Origin: G963691885 sp963691885 | GTDB taxonomy: Bacteria; Pseudomonadota; Alphaproteobacteria; UBA8366; Aestuariispiraceae | Direction: 5' to 3' | Assembly (NCBI GenBank): GCA_963691885.1 | Contig: OY829843.1 | Span: 1,302,001-1,366,000 of the forward strand | Length of the DNA stretch: 64,000 nucleotides | The notes under the pieces: generated by a model | What the model was told of the DNA's origin: nothing | Databases searched by the model: none | The model's input: the letters and a program-made list of their open reading frames with translations, nothing else | In this document: positions 41,734 to 50,556 of the stretch, in pieces | How the letters are laid out: the number at the start of each line of letters is the position of its first letter | Numbering within the stretch: the stretch's first letter is position 1 | Made by a program: the position numbers and the translations under genes

Positions 41734-42129
41734 TCAAGCAGCCGAACTCGAAAGAGTGTCGCTTTGGTCCGCATCGTGACTGGCAACAGTCAATGCTTCG
41801 ATCAGATTATATAGCTTGGTTTTGACGCTCCCCTCCGGAACGGAAGCAAGCATTGCCGCAACCCGAACGGTTCTGGTGCTGCATTCGGCCAAAGGATCTG
41901 GTGCAGCTTCGCTGTCAAAATCACTGAAGAAACTTGCCGGTTCGACACCAAGCTTCTGGCAAAGCATGAAAAGCGTGCTGGCCGAAATGCGGTTCGCAGC
42001 AGTTTCATATTTCTGAATTTGCTGAAACGACAGTCCGACAGATTTTCCCAACTGCGTCTGAGACAGTCCCCGGGAGACACGGATAGCGCGGAGCTTTGCT
42101 CCAACATGAATATCGATTGGATGTGGCAC
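41734..42129 (-). CDS. XRE-family transcriptional regulator
   Basis: 131 residues. The HTH spans about residues 11-66 (LRAIRVSRGLSQTQLGKSVG; SFQQIQKYETAANRISASTL). A short acidic linker and a helical C-terminus follow, without known ligand domain. Alphaproteobacteria carry several such genes of 120-140 residues. It converges with hsp20 and its promoter lies in the 42130-42300 gap. The target genes are unknown. Confidence 0.88.
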   Translation of the reverse strand: MPHPIDIHVGAKLRAIRVSRGLSQTQLGKSVGLSFQQIQKYETAANRISASTLFMLCQKLGVEPASFFSDFDSEAAPDPLAECSTRTVRVAAMLASVPEGSVKTKLYNLIEALTVASHDADQSDTLSSSAA

Positions 42130-42456
42130 GGCTGAATACTCTATTGTTGTTTGTCTAAAGTTCGAAACGACGCAACCTAAACGCGTTCCACCATAACGTC
42201 GGTTGGAAGCAAAAAGATCAATTTGTGATCTGTGTTCTAATAAGTGCTAGATTTTGAAACGAACTGTAAATAAATCATACATCAAATTATGAAAAATTTA
42301 CACGTCTGCCGAGTTGGAAAAATCCTGCACTCCACCCATCAGGGTGGATTTCTCACGCCGCGAACCCGCTATCTGTATTCGAAAAAAATTTAAACCAAAA
42401 CTGAAAACTAAGATAATTCAATATAATCCAAAAGACTCTTAAGATTAAATCGAGGG
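42130..42456. other. Intergenic region between the XRE gene and ptsN
   Basis: No gene is evident. Being AT-rich, the left part probably carries the XRE promoter. A 7-bp hairpin TCCACCC-ATCA-GGGTGGA (42331-42348) followed by TTTCTC resembles a rightward terminator, though no rightward gene precedes it; read leftward, as the ptsN terminator, it lacks a T-run. Confidence 0.4.
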
Positions 42457-42924
42457 TCAGGCCGCTGCGTGACTGGCAGTGCTTTCCGTTAACAGCGCGT
42501 AAATCGCGTCTGCCCTGTCTGATCCACGCAGCTTTTGGCACATGGTTTGATCCCGCAACAGCCGGGATACACGCGCAAGTGCTTTCAGGTGATCCGCACC
42601 TGCCCCTTCCGGCGCGAGCAAAAGAAACATCAAATCGACCGGCAAACCGTCAATTGAGTCGAAATCCACCGGCGTTTCGAACCGGGCAAAGAGACCAAAG
42701 AGCTTTGGCAGGCCGGCAATCTTCCCATGAGGAATCGCAATACCGTTGCCCACCCCTGTTGTTCCCAGGCGCTCCCGATCCAAAAGCGTATCGAAAATAA
42801 CGCGCTCATTGATCCCCGTTAAACCATAGCCGCGTTTCGCCAATTCCTGGAGCGCCTGCTTCTTGGAGGACGCCGTCAGATTTGACGCTACGGCATCAAC
42901 GGTCAAGAGATCGCAAATTTCCAT
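42457..42924 (-). CDS. ptsN: PTS IIA-like nitrogen regulatory protein PtsN
   Basis: 155 residues. EIIA-Ntr with the phosphorylated His66 in GNGIAIPHGKI, preceded by RERLGTTGVG. The start ATG 42924 (MEICDLLTVD) has GAGGAAA at the right distance; a longer reading from 42954 adds ten residues. PtsN takes phosphate from NPr and affects potassium transport, carbon/nitrogen balance and RpoN-linked regulation. It is the last gene of the rpoN block, after hpf. The length is normal. Confidence 0.93.
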   Translation of the reverse strand: MEICDLLTVDAVASNLTASSKKQALQELAKRGYGLTGINERVIFDTLLDRERLGTTGVGNGIAIPHGKIAGLPKLFGLFARFETPVDFDSIDGLPVDLMFLLLAPEGAGADHLKALARVSRLLRDQTMCQKLRGSDRADAIYALLTESTASHAAA

Positions 42925-42993
42925 TTCTAAGTTTCCTCGCAGCCAATCAGTCACATCGGCTGACCGGGGCCAGCCAGACAGCCTTGGGGTTAT

Positions 42994-43578
42994 TCAGCTC
43001 TTTGGGGTTTCCGTGATTTGTGGGTCAACCCAACCAATATTTCCGTCCTCCCGAACATAGACCATGTTCAGGCCGCCATCCTTGGTATTCCGAAACATCA
43101 GTGCGGGGGAACCGGACAAATCCATCTGCATCACCGCTTCACCAACAGACATCGTGGCAATTTCTGTCGGCAGTTCAGCGACAATGACGGGCTGATCACC
43201 GGTTTCAGGGGCATCATTTGCATCATCAGGTTCGGGAGCGACCACGTAATACTGCGCCTGATGGCTTTCCCGATCAGCAATCTGCTTATGATCCCGCAAA
43301 CGGCGCTTGTTTCTGCGCAACCGCTTTGCAACATGCTCCAGCGCCTCGTCAAATGCCGCATAGGCATCATGCGCTTTACCGAGTCCCTGCACCATAACAC
43401 GTTTGGAAATATGGACCTGAATGTCGGTGCGAAACGTTGCGCCCTCTTTGGTCATCGTTACAGAAGAGTCCAGCGGCTTTTCAAAATACTTCGAAACGAT
43501 AGTGACCAAATGATCTTCAATATGGCTCTTAAGCGCGTCCCCTATATCCAATTGCTTGCCGGTTACTGTCAGTTGCAT
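42994..43578 (-). CDS. hpf: Ribosome hibernation promoting factor, long form
   Basis: 194 residues. The N-terminal HPF/YfiA domain (MQLTVTGKQLDIGDALKSHI; DSSVTMTKEGATFRTDIQVH; ALEHVAKRLRRNKRRLRDHK) is followed by a linker and the C-terminal dimerisation domain (PVIVAELPTEIATMSVGEAV; GSPALMFRNTKDGGLNMVYV), so it makes 100S ribosome dimers by itself. The start is ATG 43578; the reading from 43620 adds a non-homologous stretch. It lies between rpoN and ptsN, the usual arrangement. The 363-bp gap to rpoN suggests its own promoter. Confidence 0.92.
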   Translation of the reverse strand: MQLTVTGKQLDIGDALKSHIEDHLVTIVSKYFEKPLDSSVTMTKEGATFRTDIQVHISKRVMVQGLGKAHDAYAAFDEALEHVAKRLRRNKRRLRDHKQIADRESHQAQYYVVAPEPDDANDAPETGDQPVIVAELPTEIATMSVGEAVMQMDLSGSPALMFRNTKDGGLNMVYVREDGNIGWVDPQITETPKS

Positions 43579-43941
43579 GTTTTTCTCGTTTTTTTGATCG
43601 TTTACAAACTTACAAATCAAGTGCGTCAGTGTTTATTCTGATCCTGGCGCGCACCATCCTGACAATCCTGGACGATGTTCGCCCACTCACAATCCAACCG
43701 ACACATGATGACCTGTCAGAGCCAATCGCGCAAAGTGAATCTGAGGGAAAACGCATCATTCTTGAAGCGCGAGCGGAACGTAATCGCCGAATTCCACAGC
43801 GTCAAGAGGCTTCAACAGACTGGAGTCACACAGGTTTTAGAATTCGTTCCACAGGCTGATTTTCTTTGCCAAAGGGACAAAACCAACGCCGCAATATCCA
43901 TCAATTTTCAGCAAAGGCGGTCCTATAACCGTGCAATACGG
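43579..43941. other. Intergenic region between rpoN and hpf
   Basis: 363 bp with no convincing gene. It presumably holds an hpf promoter. I looked for a sigma-54 site (TGGC-N-TTGC spacing) on the leftward strand and did not find a good one. Confidence 0.4.
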
Positions 43942-45480
43942 CTAGAGGCTTGCGCGTTTCTGACGCCGACGCTGAACGGAGGACGGTATTTTCATCGACT
44001 CGCGGTATTTGGCCACAGTGCGTCGCGCGATATCCATCCCGCTTTCTTTCAGAATTTCGACGATACTGTCATCTGACAGCACCGCATTCGCTGGCTCTGC
44101 ATCGATCAGGGTTTTGATCTGATGGCGCACTGATTCGGCGGAATGAGTCTGCATACCGTCGGTACCTGCAATGGCGGAGGTAAAGAAATACTTTAACTCG
44201 AAGAGGCCCCGCGGCGAGGCAATATACTTGTTGCTGGTGACCCGACTGACCGTGCTTTCATGCATTTCAATCGCTTCAGCGATGTCGCGCAGCACCAGCG
44301 GACGCAGGTAGGAAACACCATGTTCAAAGAAAGCATGCTGCTGGCGCACAATCTCGCTGGCGACTTTTATGATTGTTGTCGCCCGTTGATGCAGGGATTT
44401 CACCAACCAATTCGCCTTTTGATACCGCTCAGCCATATAGTCCGAGTCAGACTTGGACCGGGTTGTCTTGCTGACCTTTGAAAAATAGCTGTCGTTGACG
44501 AGGACCCGGGGCAATGTTTCCGGGTTCAACTCCACAAGCCATTCCCCGTCATCCGATCGGCGCATCAGCACGTCTGGCGTCACCGGCTGGGAGATCACAT
44601 GATCAAAGGCAGAAGCCGGTTTCGGGTTGAGCGCCCGAATTTCGGCCACCATCTCTGTCAGGTCTTCCTGATCAACCCCGCAAAGCTTCATCAAAGCCTT
44701 GCCGTCGCGGGCGGCGAGCAGGTCCAGATTATCAACCAGACTTTCCATCGCCGGGTCGAACCGATCCAGATCCTGCAATTGCAACTTCAGACATTCCCGC
44801 AAATCACGCGCGAATATGCCCGGCGGATCAAACTGCTGCATTTGTCGGAGAACACTGGCAACCAAAGCCTCTTCGCATCCCAGCATCTCGCCAATCACAG
44901 CAAGGTCCGTGGTCAACCAGCCATTGTCATCCAGCATATCAACAAGGGCAGATGCGATCAGGCGTTCCTGAGCGCCATCAATATCGACGGTGACCTGTTC
45001 CAGCAGGAAATCACGCAAACTCACCTGGTCAGACAGGGTCTGGTCAAAATCCATGCCCTCGCCATCAAAGTCGCGGCGCCCGCCGGCCCCTGTCGTGCTC
45101 CAGTATTGAGACTCACCCTCCATCGGGGCAGCCGCACCAGCCCCGGCAATATCACCATCATACTGGTTTGAATAATCCGCATCCAACGGCGAATTACTGT
45201 CTTCTGTCAGGCCATTGGGTTGCAACAAGTCGAGGCTGTCACCGGTTTCGGCGGAGGCCCTTTCACTTGGTTCCAGCGCGGCATCGGGTGCCTCTTCCCC
45301 GCGTCTGGGATCGTTTTGCCCTTCATCGCGCTCCAGCATGGGGTTTTGTTCAAGTTCGGATTCAACAAAGGCATTCACCTCCACATTGCTCAACTGCAGC
45401 AGTTTGATTGCCTGCTGCAATTGCGGCGTCATAACCAGGCCCTGGGTCTGACGCAGATCTAATGTGGGGGTCATAGCCAT
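43942..45480 (-). CDS. rpoN: RNA polymerase sigma-54 factor RpoN
   Basis: 512 residues. Region I is the Gln/Leu-rich activator-interaction part (LDLRQTQGLVMTPQLQQAIK). The acidic region II is long. The core-binding domain is complete (LLEQVTVDIDGAQERLIASA; QMQQFDPPGIFARDLRECL). The HTH (LRDIAEAIEMHESTVSRVTS) and the RpoN box (ARRTVAKYRESMKIPSSVQR) close the protein. It directs transcription of nitrogen and other genes from -24/-12 promoters with enhancer proteins. It follows lptB by 20 bp leftward, the standard order. Confidence 0.97.
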   Translation of the reverse strand: MAMTPTLDLRQTQGLVMTPQLQQAIKLLQLSNVEVNAFVESELEQNPMLERDEGQNDPRRGEEAPDAALEPSERASAETGDSLDLLQPNGLTEDSNSPLDADYSNQYDGDIAGAGAAAPMEGESQYWSTTGAGGRRDFDGEGMDFDQTLSDQVSLRDFLLEQVTVDIDGAQERLIASALVDMLDDNGWLTTDLAVIGEMLGCEEALVASVLRQMQQFDPPGIFARDLRECLKLQLQDLDRFDPAMESLVDNLDLLAARDGKALMKLCGVDQEDLTEMVAEIRALNPKPASAFDHVISQPVTPDVLMRRSDDGEWLVELNPETLPRVLVNDSYFSKVSKTTRSKSDSDYMAERYQKANWLVKSLHQRATTIIKVASEIVRQQHAFFEHGVSYLRPLVLRDIAEAIEMHESTVSRVTSNKYIASPRGLFELKYFFTSAIAGTDGMQTHSAESVRHQIKTLIDAEPANAVLSDDSIVEILKESGMDIARRTVAKYRESMKIPSSVQRRRQKRASL

Positions 45481-45500
45481 CGGAAATCTAGGCTATCCGG

Positions 45501-46529
45501 TCACAGGCTGAAACGATCGCCAAGATAGACACGGCGAACATCCTGGTTGGAAACAATCTCTTCAGGCGCCCCTTCCATCAGAACCTTTCCATCATGCAGA
45601 ATATAGGCCCGATCAACGATATCGAGCGTTTCTCGGACATTATGGTCGGTTATCAGAACACCGATGCCCCGGTTCTTCAGATGCGAAACGAGTTCGCGGA
45701 TGTCGCGAACAGCAATCGGGTCAATACCGGCTAGAGGTTCATCCAACAGGATAAAGTTGGGCTGGCCTGCCAGAGCACGGGCAATTTCAAGCCGCCGCCG
45801 TTCACCCCCTGAAAGCGCGATTGCCGGCGTACGCCGCAAATGAGAAATAGAGAATTCCGCCATAAGGGCCTCAAGCGCCGCTTCCCGACGATCAGCCTTC
45901 TTTTCAACGAGCTCAAGAACCGCACGGATGTTTTGCTCGACGGTAAGCCCGCGGAAAATCGAGGCTTCTTGAGGAAGGTAGCCCACACCAAGTCGCGCAC
46001 GCCGATACATTGGCAATTCGGTAATATCCTGACCATCCAGAAAGATCTCACCGTAATCAGCAGGGATCAGACCTGTGATGATATAGAAACAAGTCGTCTT
46101 ACCGGCACCATTGGGTCCCAACAAACCAACGGCTTCGCCCCGCTGAACCCGAAGAGAAACGTCGCGCAAAACGGGGCGTTTTTTGAATTGCTTGCCCAGA
46201 GAGCGCACCTCCAAACCAGCATTTTCTGCAACTATTCGCGGCGCTTCAGGCGCTTTGACCCGGGTTTCCAGCACCGGCGCATCGGCAGGTTTTGCAAGGT
46301 CTTCGGCCCGCCGACCTGGTTGACGCGGCGGAAGCTCTGATTTCGGGGTCGGTGTATCGCCAAGTGGCAGCGGGGGAACATCCAGCGTCTCTCTCCAACC
46401 GCCCGGCCCTTCACGGGGCGGGGTCATCGAAAGCCGCGGTTTGGGTTCCAGACTGGGTTCAAGACGTGGATGGTCTGATCCTGTGCCGGACCGGCCGTTC
46501 TTGTCGTCTTGATTGTCACCGTTATCCAT
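45501..46529 (-). CDS. lptB: LPS export ABC ATPase LptB with a long N-terminal extension
   Basis: 342 residues, compared with about 240 in E. coli. The last 240 residues are typical: Walker A GLLGPNGAGKTTCFYI, signature LSGGERRRLEIARAL, Walker B FILLDEPLAGIDPIAVRDI, and switch His in ITDHNVRETL. The first 100 residues are Pro- and charge-rich (PREGPGGWRETLDVPPLPLG) and look disordered. LptB drives lipopolysaccharide extraction with LptFG and is joined by LptC and LptA, encoded just upstream. The unusual extension may be a tether or regulatory tail. Confidence 0.95.
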   Translation of the reverse strand: MDNGDNQDDKNGRSGTGSDHPRLEPSLEPKPRLSMTPPREGPGGWRETLDVPPLPLGDTPTPKSELPPRQPGRRAEDLAKPADAPVLETRVKAPEAPRIVAENAGLEVRSLGKQFKKRPVLRDVSLRVQRGEAVGLLGPNGAGKTTCFYIITGLIPADYGEIFLDGQDITELPMYRRARLGVGYLPQEASIFRGLTVEQNIRAVLELVEKKADRREAALEALMAEFSISHLRRTPAIALSGGERRRLEIARALAGQPNFILLDEPLAGIDPIAVRDIRELVSHLKNRGIGVLITDHNVRETLDIVDRAYILHDGKVLMEGAPEEIVSNQDVRRVYLGDRFSL

Positions 46530-46703
46530 ACAGGATCAACTCTACACAACAGGTTCCCGACATCATGCGGAACAAGTCTCGCCGCCAGATGTCAGATCGG
46601 GGGCGCTGACAGTTTACACCCTGTCCTATTACATGCGTTTGTCAGGCATAAAGTCAAGAAAGGAACAGATCTTGCATAGAAGCAAAAGTACCGGGTCTAA
46701 GGA

Positions 46704-47522
46704 TCATTCCGTCTGCAGGATCAGCCCTTTGACCTTACCGCCGCCCGGCGCTGCAGAAAGTCGCGACCGGCCTGTTTTCATATCCACAACCGCGCATTCC
46801 CCGTTCAACTGGTTCTCGCCCCGTGTGATTTTCACATCACCGCAAACCGAGGCCGTCTGCTTCGGTACATCATAAACGCCCTCGCGGCCGCGAATAATCT
46901 CTGTCCCGGTGGAAATATGAACACCGTTTAGGGCGTCAATCCGCTGAACTTCCTGAACACCCTGGGCATTTGGACGGATATACGCGGTCAGAATATCGGC
47001 AACCAGGCGATTCTCCCCCTCGATGACCGTCGCATCGCCCCGCGCCACAGCCAATTGTTTTTCTTCCCAATATTCGAGGCTGTCGCGGGCGGTGATAATG
47101 GCCCGCTCGTCAATGAGCTGCAGCTTCTCACCGATCAAAACGGCAACCTTCTTTTCAACGTGGTAGACACCTTTATCGCCCGTCGCCATGGTCTCACCGG
47201 ATGTGATCACCACATCCTCATCCGCATCCAGCCTGAAAATTGTCTGACGGTTCTGCCCCTCACCATTCCCATCGCGATAATACGCGGTCATGGTCGTGGA
47301 TTTTATGACCACACCATCCCTGATTGCCGTTGCATTGCCACGCGCAATATAGCGTCGGGAGTCACGCAGCCACTCAATACCGTCATCGGCCAGGATTTCA
47401 ATCGCCGTGTCGCCATCGGTTGCGCCGGATCCAAACCCCTGTGCCCGCAGATCCAATGCTGAGAAGGTCATTCCAAACACGGCAGTAATCAGACCCGCCG
47501 CAAAGGGAAGGCGTTTCAACAC
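46704..47522 (-). CDS. lptA: LPS transport periplasmic protein LptA
   Basis: About 272 residues. The OstA/LptA fold is seen in strands such as IEILADDGIEWLRDSRRYIA, RGDATVIEGENRLVADILTA and ENQLNGECAVVDMKTGRSRL. I choose GTG 47522 because it gives a good signal peptide (LKRLPFAAGLITAVFGMTFS, cleavage after LRAQ-region); a longer reading starts at GTG 47579 just after lptC. LptA forms the periplasmic bridge that carries LPS from LptC to the outer-membrane LptD. It lies between lptC and lptB in the same direction. Confidence 0.9.
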   Translation of the reverse strand: MLKRLPFAAGLITAVFGMTFSALDLRAQGFGSGATDGDTAIEILADDGIEWLRDSRRYIARGNATAIRDGVVIKSTTMTAYYRDGNGEGQNRQTIFRLDADEDVVITSGETMATGDKGVYHVEKKVAVLIGEKLQLIDERAIITARDSLEYWEEKQLAVARGDATVIEGENRLVADILTAYIRPNAQGVQEVQRIDALNGVHISTGTEIIRGREGVYDVPKQTASVCGDVKITRGENQLNGECAVVDMKTGRSRLSAAPGGGKVKGLILQTE

Positions 47523-47582
47523 AGACCCTAAGCGGTCGGGCCGTCCTGCACTGTTTTCAAACCGGATCAAATGCCACACCCT

Positions 47583-48251
47583 TTATCGTCCATCCGGATA
47601 AATCACGAGTTTTGACTTTCCAGTCAACACAATCCGCGCACCGCGATCGAAGACCTTAAACCCTTCGGCCTCAACAAAGCCGAACGGGCCCTGTCCATCG
47701 ATCGGTTCCCGGCCTTCCGCCGTTCCGGCCACCAGATCAACCATGGCGGAATTCGTTTGAAACTCATAGCCCAGATCATGAAAGAAATTAACACCACCGG
47801 AGAGGCACAATATCTGCGCTTCGCGGTCGAACACACCGTCTTGTGCCGTCAACGCCGCCCAACTTGAATCCTCCAGCATGATGTCGGCCTTGGGCCGGGT
47901 CAGAAACACCTCCGCTGTTTGATCATCCTGTTGACGAACACCATCGGCGGTTACCGTATAGGGCTGGTTTTCTGCATCCACCCCCTGATAACGGGCATTG
48001 GACAATTGCATCGTATCCGAGGCCAGACGGTCCACCCCAAAGAACTGCATCCCGATATCCGAGACCTCGTCTGACAACGTCGGCCAGAGGAAGATCAGGG
48101 CCACAAGCATGATCGCGACAGTCGGAAGCAGCACTTTCATGGTCATGACGAACCGACCGTAGATCGGGCTGACGCGCCCGGATCTGGCACCAAGCGGGAT
48201 CCGGCTGACCCCGTCCGGCACAGTTCCCAAAGACGACTCGCTTTCTACCAT
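47583..48251 (-). CDS. lptC: LPS export protein LptC
   Basis: 222 residues. One membrane helix near residues 37-58 (VLLPTVAIMLVALIFLWPTL) anchors it to the inner membrane. The periplasmic part carries the LptC beta-jellyroll (QPYTVTADGVRQQDDQTAEV; LCLSGGVNFFHDLGYEFQTN). Its N-terminal 35 residues are cytosolic. It is 30-40 residues longer than E. coli LptC, as common in Alphaproteobacteria. kdsD is 26 bp upstream and lptA follows. Confidence 0.9.
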   Translation of the reverse strand: MVESESSLGTVPDGVSRIPLGARSGRVSPIYGRFVMTMKVLLPTVAIMLVALIFLWPTLSDEVSDIGMQFFGVDRLASDTMQLSNARYQGVDAENQPYTVTADGVRQQDDQTAEVFLTRPKADIMLEDSSWAALTAQDGVFDREAQILCLSGGVNFFHDLGYEFQTNSAMVDLVAGTAEGREPIDGQGPFGFVEAEGFKVFDRGARIVLTGKSKLVIYPDGR

Positions 48252-48277
48252 TTTAAAGTACAGGCCCGTCTGTCGGC

Positions 48278-49306
48278 TTAGTTGAAACCGGCTCTGATCA
48301 GATCGTGCAAGTGCATAATCCCGACCGGTTTTCCGTTCTCTACCACAAATATGGCACTAATCTGGCGTTCATTCATCAGGCCAATCAGCTCGGCCGCCAG
48401 CACTTCTTTTTCTGTCACCAGTGGGTCCTTCGTCATGACATCCCGAACCGGCTGGGAAAGAAGCGTCGGCGACATCTTTCGCCGCAGATCACCATCAGTC
48501 ACGATACCAATCAGATTGCCCTCTCCGTCCACCGCACCGGCACAGCCAAAACGCTTGCTGGTCATCGTCACCAAGGCGGTTTTCATATCTTCATTCTGGT
48601 CGATCAAGGGCAGTTCGCCACCTTCATGCATCAATTGACCAACCCGCAACAATTGCCGCCCCAGCTTGCCGCCCGGGTGAAACAGACCGAAGTCAGTCGC
48701 ATTAAACCCTTTCCGCTCCAAAACCGTGACACTTAGAGCATCGCCAAGCGCCAGGGTCATTGTTGTCGAGGTTGTCGGGGCCAGTGCCACCTGCCCTGCC
48801 TCCGGCATGTCCGGTATGACAAGCGCCACAGTGCTGTAAGACGCCAGAGTGCTTTCACCGCGGGACGTGATCGCGATCAGAGGGACCTGAAATCGTTTGG
48901 CAAATTCCAAAAGATCCCCAAGCTCTTGTGTTTCGCCGGAATTACTCAGCGCCAGAATTGCATCATCCGCGGTGATCATCCCCAGGTCGCCGTGACTGGC
49001 CTCGCCCGGGTGGACATATTGACTGGGTGTCCCTGTCGACGCGAAGGTCGCGGCAATCTTGCGCGCGATATGACCGCTCTTGCCCATCCCTGTCACGATG
49101 ACACGACCCTTGAGGGCAAGAATGATCTCCACCGCCTCGTGGAATCGCGCGTCAAGATGATCAGCGAGCGCCACCAGGGCGCGGCTTTCCAGCAACAGGA
49201 CGTCGCGACCGGACGAAATATCAGCTGAAACCACGTCCTGATCGACTGTCTGCGCCTTTTCAGCTGGCTCAGAGACCAATGGCGACATGAAAAACCTGCC
49301 CTCCAA
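48278..49306 (-). CDS. kdsD: Arabinose-5-phosphate isomerase KdsD (KpsF/GutQ family)
   Basis: 342 residues. An N-terminal SIS sugar-isomerase domain (VIVTGMGKSGHIARKIAATF; STGTPSQYVHPGEASHGDLG; ALSNSGETQELGDLLEFAK) is followed by a CBS pair (MTSKRFGCAGAVDGEGNLIG; MNERQISAIFVVENGKPVGI). It converts ribulose-5-phosphate to arabinose-5-phosphate, the first step of Kdo synthesis for LPS. It heads the lpt genes and lies 28 bp downstream of the RNase D-like gene. The start may be a later ATG (MSPLVSEPAE, 48291 region). Confidence 0.94.
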   Translation of the reverse strand: MEGRFFMSPLVSEPAEKAQTVDQDVVSADISSGRDVLLLESRALVALADHLDARFHEAVEIILALKGRVIVTGMGKSGHIARKIAATFASTGTPSQYVHPGEASHGDLGMITADDAILALSNSGETQELGDLLEFAKRFQVPLIAITSRGESTLASYSTVALVIPDMPEAGQVALAPTTSTTMTLALGDALSVTVLERKGFNATDFGLFHPGGKLGRQLLRVGQLMHEGGELPLIDQNEDMKTALVTMTSKRFGCAGAVDGEGNLIGIVTDGDLRRKMSPTLLSQPVRDVMTKDPLVTEKEVLAAELIGLMNERQISAIFVVENGKPVGIMHLHDLIRAGFN

Positions 49307-49334
49307 AACCGGTATGGCCGTTAAAATGCGTCAC

Positions 49335-49949
49335 TTACGAATGCGAAAAGATATCGCTGTCTTCCCAACCCGCCAGATCAAGCGCTGCGCGTGTGGGCAG
49401 AAAGTCAAAACAACTCTGGGCCAGTTCCATCCGCCCTTCACGTTCCAGCATCTCGGTCAATTTGTCCTTCAGGCGATGCAGATACAAAACGTCAGCGGCG
49501 GCATAGGCCAGTTGCGCCTTTGATAGGTCGTTAGACGCCCAGTCGGACGATTGCTGTTGCTTTGACAAGTCGACATCCAGCAATTCCCGACACAAATTCG
49601 CCAAACCATGTCGGTCCGTATAAGTGCGAACCAGTTTGGACGCGATCTTGGTGCAGTAAATCGGCGCCATATCCACGTTCAGATGGTTCTTCACCACAGC
49701 GACGTCAAACCGCGCATATTGCAGGATCTTGACCACGTCCTGATCGCCCAGAAGCTTGCGAAGATTAGGGGCCTCATAATTCGCATCCTTAAACTGGACA
49801 AGATGGGCAACACCATCGCCCGAGGACAGCTGAATAAGACACAGGCGATCCCTGTGCAGATTCAGACCCTGTGTTTCCGTATCAACGGCAACGACAGAAC
49901 CAAGATCAAGTCCGTCCGGCAGATCATCCTGATAAAGATGTATGGTCAC
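49335..49949 (-). CDS. rnd: Ribonuclease D-like 3'-5' exonuclease
   Basis: 204 residues, the exonuclease domain only; HRDC domains found in E. coli RNase D are absent, which is usual for the alphaproteobacterial short form. The DEDDy residues are seen: Asp and Glu in VVAVDTETQGL, Asp in LQYARFDVAVV, and Tyr-x3-Asp in YAAADVLYLHRL. I start at GTG 49949, giving the common opening MTIHLYQDDLP, with GAGGA upstream; ATG 49985 is an alternative adding 12 residues. It trims RNA 3' ends. It is upstream of kdsD. Confidence 0.88.
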   Translation of the reverse strand: MTIHLYQDDLPDGLDLGSVVAVDTETQGLNLHRDRLCLIQLSSGDGVAHLVQFKDANYEAPNLRKLLGDQDVVKILQYARFDVAVVKNHLNVDMAPIYCTKIASKLVRTYTDRHGLANLCRELLDVDLSKQQQSSDWASNDLSKAQLAYAAADVLYLHRLKDKLTEMLEREGRMELAQSCFDFLPTRAALDLAGWEDSDIFSHS

Positions 49950-50063
49950 GCTGGTATCCTCAAACAAACCCGGTACGTGTGGCACATCACAATGGGCGCA
50001 GACCGGGGCTTATATCATTTTGCCCAAAAAAGCATTTATTCGTCCGAAAAGCAAAATCCAGCG

Positions 50064-50450
50064 TTAAGAAGGATCTTCGGACCTGCACCAGTTTTCGGCG
50101 TCGTCGATACTCTCTGTGATCTTCAGATGGTTGTCGGGCATTTTGGAGATATCGCGAAACAACCTGACGATGGAAGCTTCAACATCACCCGGCACGAGGA
50201 TGGCCGCCCTGGCGGGATTTCGTTTGGCCGCGTAATCGTCCCGAATTTCGCCCAGGGTTTTCAGAAAAGACGTATTCAGATTGAAAAACTCTATCTTCCG
50301 AATGCCCCACAGAACGTTCACTTCCGGCGGAAAATCCTGCGATGTCGTCAAGAATTCCAGGACGCGCCTGAATTCATGATCGGGAATGTCGCCGCTCATT
50401 GTGACACGGACAAAATTCAGCTCTGCATCATATGTCAGTTCATCAATCAT
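50064..50450 (-). CDS. SpoIIAA/STAS-like hypothetical protein
   Basis: 128 residues starting MIDELTYDAELNFVRVTMSG. The pattern of short strands, then a helix-turn region (RVLEFLTTSQDFPPEVNVLW) and RAAILVPGDVEASIVRLFRD resembles SpoIIAA-like/STAS-like proteins seen in this group. No catalytic motif or signal peptide is present. It lies separately between the RNase D-like gene and a multi-pass membrane protein; ATG 50450 was preferred over an upstream in-frame ATG at 50498. Function unknown. Confidence 0.6.
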   Translation of the reverse strand: MIDELTYDAELNFVRVTMSGDIPDHEFRRVLEFLTTSQDFPPEVNVLWGIRKIEFFNLNTSFLKTLGEIRDDYAAKRNPARAAILVPGDVEASIVRLFRDISKMPDNHLKITESIDDAENWCRSEDPS

Positions 50451-50556
50451 TGGATTCCGGCCAGCGCTCAGATCCGGTCTCCCACCAGATCGTCCCATCC
50501 ATATAGCTCAGAATACAATGATACCTAGTTTAACACTTTCGAATATACGGCAGGGA

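Noticed and set aside
43629..43859. 76-codon frame in the rpoN-hpf gap
   Set aside because: No ribosome site or family; it overlaps the probable hpf promoter.
43579..43941. Sigma-54 promoter for hpf
   Set aside because: No GG/GC pair with the required -24/-12 spacing was seen by eye on the leftward strand.
49608..50528. 306-codon open frame on the plus strand
   Set aside because: Overlaps the RNase D-like and STAS-like genes antisense; no recognisable motif.
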